In this document: in pieces, positions 59,860 to 64,000 of the stretch
Position numbering within the stretch: position 1 is the first letter of the stretch
How the letters are laid out: each line of letters begins with the position of its first letter
NCBI GenBank assembly: GCA_037074765.1
Contig: JBAMDO010000152.1
Span: 1 to 64,000 of the forward strand
Reading direction: 5' to 3'
DNA: 64,000 nt
Origin: Mansonella perstans
Taxonomy: Eukaryota > Nematoda > Chromadorea > Rhabditida > Onchocercidae
The notes under the pieces: generated by a model
Told to the model about the DNA's origin: nothing
The model's database searches: none
Seen by the model: the letters and a program-made list of their open reading frames with translations, nothing else
Program-made: the position numbers and the translations under genes

Positions 59860-62848
59860 GAGCTTTGTTGAATTTAAAAGAAGCACGGAAGAGGAGAGGT
59901 TGCAGCTCTCCCTCGGAGAGGCTGCACCAAGACTATTCCACCATCAATACCAGTGAACAACAACAACAGGTTGATACTATTGATACATCATTAATTTGTA
60001 GCGCTCCCGAAATTGAACCATTCCAGCATGTTTATCCGATCATTGATGCTGAATCGTGAGTTATATTTATTATCATCATTGTTTGCTATTTATCAAAAAA
60101 TAATTCCATTAACGTAAGAGAACTTACAAACAAACAACAAATAGATGGACTTTAACCACAATTAATTCTTGTTATTTTATGCACTGAAAACCACTTGCTT
60201 CAAGGATGCATCAAATTTTATCTATTATCATTTATTTCATAATATTTCACATTTTCATATACATTAAACAAATTTCAAAAAAAAAAGGAAATTTGAAATG
60301 TTTGTTTAAAATATTTGAAATGTTTAAAATGTTTGCCAGAACAGAAAGTTATAATTAAGTTATAACGCTCATTTTTAATGCGAACTCCATATTTCTGACA
60401 TCAATAATTGTAGTTGTTTTCGGGAAGAAATTTAAATCTAATAGCATGAAGCTATAAATATCTTGATTTCGATGTTAAACTAGTTTCAAAGTTCTCAGCT
60501 TACGGACAAATGTTATGGAACAATCCTAATTTTTAATGATTTGGAAAAAAAAGTTCCAGTTACACTAAATTTAGCTTATTTTTACGATTCATACTGAGTG
60601 TAAAATTGCTATATTGTAGAATATTTTTGTTACGCCACCTACCGCCACTTAGTGACGAGATGCGTTATCGATGTCCAGCGTTACCACTCCGGACGCGCTC
60701 AACGCCAGAATTTTCGCTGGTTCTTGATTTGGTCAGTTCTGCATACATTTTCTTGCGCAGTAAATTTTGTAACGAAACAATTCAAGATTTAAAAGATTTG
60801 CGTAACTTCATTGAAGTGCTATTTTTAACGATTCAAAGTTTCTTAAGATACGAATTATTAAAATGAATTTATTAGTAACGAGCGTTTAGCTTATGGAAAA
60901 ATAATTTTTTGCAGGATGAGACATTGGTACATTGCAGCCTAACTGAATTATCCGATGCTTCCTTAACATTTCCGGTGCATTTTCAGGAAAATACCTACCA
61001 AGTTAGTAAGAAGAATATTTTTATTATTGTAATTAAATTAATCAAATAAATTTAAATACTTAAAAAGACAAAACATTCCGCGCCATTTAAAAAACCTTAT
61101 TTATTAGACAAAATAGTTCCTAAATATATAATCTTTGCTTTAGATATAGCACATAGGATTAATTACAAAATTCTAGAATATTGGGAAAACTTTTCTTGAG
61201 AGAAAAAAGCATTAAGTATCTATGCAGTACGGACTTAAATATAAATATTGACACTTTTTTTTCAATTTTTAGAATATGCAAATATAAGAATGAACTAAAT
61301 CAGAATATGAAAATATATAAGAATGAACTAAATCAGCATTGGATAATGTATTCAAGTGCAACACTTAGAAAACATATCTCCATGTAAAACTACTGCTATT
61401 CTACAGGTTATTACTGTAAAACTACTGCTATACTAGAATGTACTGCTATTCTACAGGCTCCAAGCACATTCACCGCATTCACCGTTCACTGTTATATCTT
61501 TTTATCTGATCCAACAACATGCATACATATTAGAATTAAAAAGGCACTCTAATCAAATATCACAAAATTTTGACACAAAATGCACCAGAAGTTGCAAAAT
61601 AACTGTTATCAATACTATTAAGTACTGGTGATATACAATAACAATAAATAATGATAATTGCTATTTTGTTAAAAAACTTTGAAAGGAAACTAACTTTCAT
61701 TCAAGTTGAGAATTGATAACACTTCAAATACCGATATTTTGTATTGAAGGTTTATGTTCGTGTACGGCCACATTTGCAAGAATTTTTGGAACGATTATCG
61801 CGTTCGTTTGAAATAATCTTATTTACAGCAAGTAAACGCATTTATGCTGATAAACTTTTGGTGAGTTTTGAAATATATCTCCTTCATACAAGGCTATTTC
61901 TGCAGGTTCCGAATACATTAACCGCAATTCATACTAACCATACGAAAGGGCTATTGTGTCTTGTTATTCCTCTTACTTGGTGGATCAACATGCACATACT
62001 TAGGAAAGCACTATATTCTTTGATTCCCAGAAACATAGTTGAAATAATGAAATCTGTAGTTCTGAAATCTGAAATAATTCGAAATTTTGAGCTTTTTGTT
62101 CGGATTTGAAAGAAGATAAAACAGCAGAACAGAAATATTTTGAATGCTTTTTACACTGCTAATTTTAATCATCGAAAAGGAAATAAAGCTTAATATCCAT
62201 TTGAAACAAACAAAAAACAAAGAGGAAACATCTTTAACATTTATACAGTATTGATTTGCTTAAATAACATGTAAATTTACATTATCTCTAACATTTTTAC
62301 AGAATTTACTTGATCCCGGTAAACGATTAATTCGTCATCGTCTTTTCCGAGAGCACTGTGTATTCGTCTATGGGAATTATATCAAAGATTTGACTATTTT
62401 GGGCAGAGATTTGTCGAAGACAATAATTATCGATAATTCCTTGCAGTCATTTGCATATCAACTTGATAACGGTATACCTATTGAAAGTTGGTTTTTCCAA
62501 CAGGATGATCAGGAATTATTAAAACTGATACCGTTTCTGGAACAAATTACCAATCAGGTATCAAATTTAGATATGTTCTGATTACTACTAACTTTAAGCT
62601 ACACCATGCATTTGGCAAGAAATTTAGATGGTGTCAAACATGAGAAAGGAACACATTTAAAAATATCTTTTGTTTTATTTATAAAAAGATATCATTGGTT
62701 GTCATTAAAATCGAAGAACTACTGAAATGTTTCATATCCTGCCTAAAAAAAAATTGCCTTTTAGAAAAATGATGTGCGCCATATACTGCGAGCAAGGTAT
62801 CGAATACGTGACCTACTGCCTCCACTCCCGTACTGTGATATAGCGTGA
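59860..62848 (+). CDS. CTDSPL2: CTDSPL2-type HAD phosphatase (5' end not found)
   Basis: Family members dephosphorylate phospho-Ser/Thr, including the RNA polymerase II tail or SMADs. Exons recognised: 59860-60055, 60620-60731, 60915-61001, 61750-61860, 62303-62557, 62765-62848; phases agree and the protein ends at 62848. The catalytic D-L-D-E-T motif is split by the 60731/60915 intron (VLDL, then DETLVHCSL). Downstream are [41 protein letters not shown] and [10 protein letters not shown], then a short tail ending [10 protein letters not shown]. These match CTDSPL2 better than the smaller SCP1-3. Exon 59860 starts with an acceptor (CATAG) and two bases of a split codon and has no ATG, so at least one upstream exon with the start codon is missing, probably in 58.6-59.8 kb. 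Confidence 0.9.
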
Positions 62849-63318
62849 CAAACGTGGTAGGATAAGATTGTATATAATTTGTTTATATGGAGTCACACTG
62901 AATAGATTTTATAGAATTTTGTAAAAACTTCGAAAATTCCATCTTGTATAAACAATTTTATGATTCGTCTCCTCTTAATACTAACAATAATGGTTTATTC
63001 AAAGAATGTTTAAAACTGACATTGCCAACATATATATTTGTTGTTTTTTTTTTTTTTTTTTTTTTTTTTGGATTGAGATGATCTATTAACCAAGAAATAA
63101 ACAACGATTATTTCATACTTAAAACAGGTCAAATTTAACAGTATTCAACAAATAAATAAATATTGGATGAATTAATCAAAAAGTGCCGATAAACTAATAA
63201 AATTCAAATGTAGATATTTTGAATTGAAAATTGCGACATAAAATGTTGTGTTGATGACGAAAAGTACGATATCAAATTATTATAGCACAATGTTATAATA
63301 AAATAGGATATGTAGACA
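62849..63318. other. Intergenic region after CTDSPL2-type gene
   Basis: No exon seen. Contains a long T run at 63041-63069. Confidence 0.6.
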
Positions 63319-63540
63319 TATAATACCTGGTCATCTTATGATCACCAAATTCCCTTGAAAACTATAATACATGGTCATTTTATGACCACTAATTCCTTTG
63401 AAAATTATAATACTTAGTCATCTTATGACCATCAATTTCCTTGAAAATTATTATGCCTGGTCATCTTATGATCCTACCAAACTCCCTTGAAAACTATAAC
63501 ACCTGGTCATCTTATGATCATTAAATTCCATTGAAAATTT
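63319..63540. repeat. About 44-bp tandem repeat, five copies, each with a dyad
   Basis: Five imperfect units of the form TATAATACCTGGTCATCTTA then TGATCACCAAATTCCCTTGAA. Copies 2 and 3 contain GGTCAT or AGTCAT facing ATGACC; the others contain GGTCAT facing ATGATC. The dyad arms are separated by CTT or TTT. Confidence 0.9.
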
Positions 63541-64000
63541 GATAACGATCAAAGATTTCCCATCTTACCTATGTGAGAGACACAACCATCTCTCCTCCTT
63601 TTTATAATAAACGCGGCCCTATCCGTATGCAAAAATTATGCTATTTTAATGAATCATTCATTATTTGTCACTAAAAGAAATCATTTTCGCGCAAAGTAAT
63701 AGCAAGTAATTTTTATGTTTAATTAAAATTCTTATAATATGTATGCATATATATATTTAAGTTTAAATATAAATAATTTAAAAATTAATTCAATTAATTA
63801 AAAAAAATTTTTTTTTTCTTTATCAATGCTATCATTTCTATTTGTTTCATACAACAATCATTTTAGTCGCATAATATTGTGATTTTAGTTGGAAAACTAA
63901 AAATAAATTAGAAAATAATTACAATCACTTAACTAATTAGAAAATAATTACAATCACTTAACTAATATTATCCATCAAGTGAGATTTTTTTTTTTTTTTT
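63541..64000. other. Right-end A+T-rich region
   Basis: No gene found. A 27-bp direct repeat ATTAGAAAATAATTACAATC plus ACTTAAC occurs near 63907-63962. The window ends in a T run. Confidence 0.6.

Noticed and set aside
1..64000. tRNA, rRNA and CRISPR features
   Set aside because: I scanned for B-box-like GGTTCGA sequences and for spaced direct repeats of CRISPR form and found none convincing; a covariance-model search would be decisive.

Overview
The window is nuclear DNA from a nematode, most likely a clade III species close to the filarial worms. The evidence is strong A+T richness, many short GT-AG introns with TTTCAG-type acceptors, acceptor-like sites directly upstream of several start codons (as expected for spliced-leader trans-splicing), operon-like gene spacing, and proteins that look metazoan with nematode features. 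Species cannot be read from the sequence. I assembled gene models by hand from exon phase and protein family patterns; none was tested by alignment or RNA.

Layout. 1-1.1 kb: a 380-bp inverted repeat around a 352-bp spacer, probably a foldback or MITE-like element cut by the window edge. 1.9-4.6 kb (+): a short CPEB RNA-binding protein. 5.1-5.5 kb (-): the start of a sulfatase with nothing after it. 8.4-10.8 kb: a divergent pair, an unrecognised small two-exon gene (-) and HYPK (+), sharing a promoter with four evenly spaced ACGTCA sites. 11.4-14.7 kb (-): a BTB-BACK-kelch protein (KLHL20 type). 15-17.7 kb: microsatellite, decayed leucine-rich-repeat gene, minisatellite. 18.1-19.2 kb (-): TIM8, preceded at 107 bp by a candidate tiny gene. 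19.2-25.8 kb: gene-poor. 25.8-29.7 kb (+): casein kinase 1 gamma.

30.9-62.8 kb is a dense block: mitochondrial EF-Tu (EF-Tu2 type), COG5, a small TFIIIC subunit (GTF3C6-like), a MET-1/SETD2 histone H3K36 methyltransferase and MUS81 nuclease, all on +; then NIP7 and CDC6 on -, in operon-like order (CDC6 upstream); then a CTDSPL2-type phosphatase on +. From memory, tufm-2, cogc-5, met-1, mus-81, cdc-6 and probably the NIP7 gene lie on one C. elegans clone (C43E11, chromosome I), so this looks like a conserved block. The last 1.1 kb holds a tandem repeat whose units each carry a GGTCAT/ATGACC dyad.

The genes are mostly housekeeping: translational control (CPEB, EF-Tu2, HYPK, NIP7), Golgi tethering (COG5), mitochondrial import (TIM8), chromatin and transcription (MET-1, TFIIIC, CTD-type phosphatase), and DNA replication and repair (CDC6, MUS81). 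I did not find a clearly novel multi-gene system. The best leads are the EF-Tu2 intron that lacks an AG where one is needed, the foldback element, the HYPK/small-gene promoter array, the TIM8 upstream small gene, and the dyad-bearing repeat at the right end.
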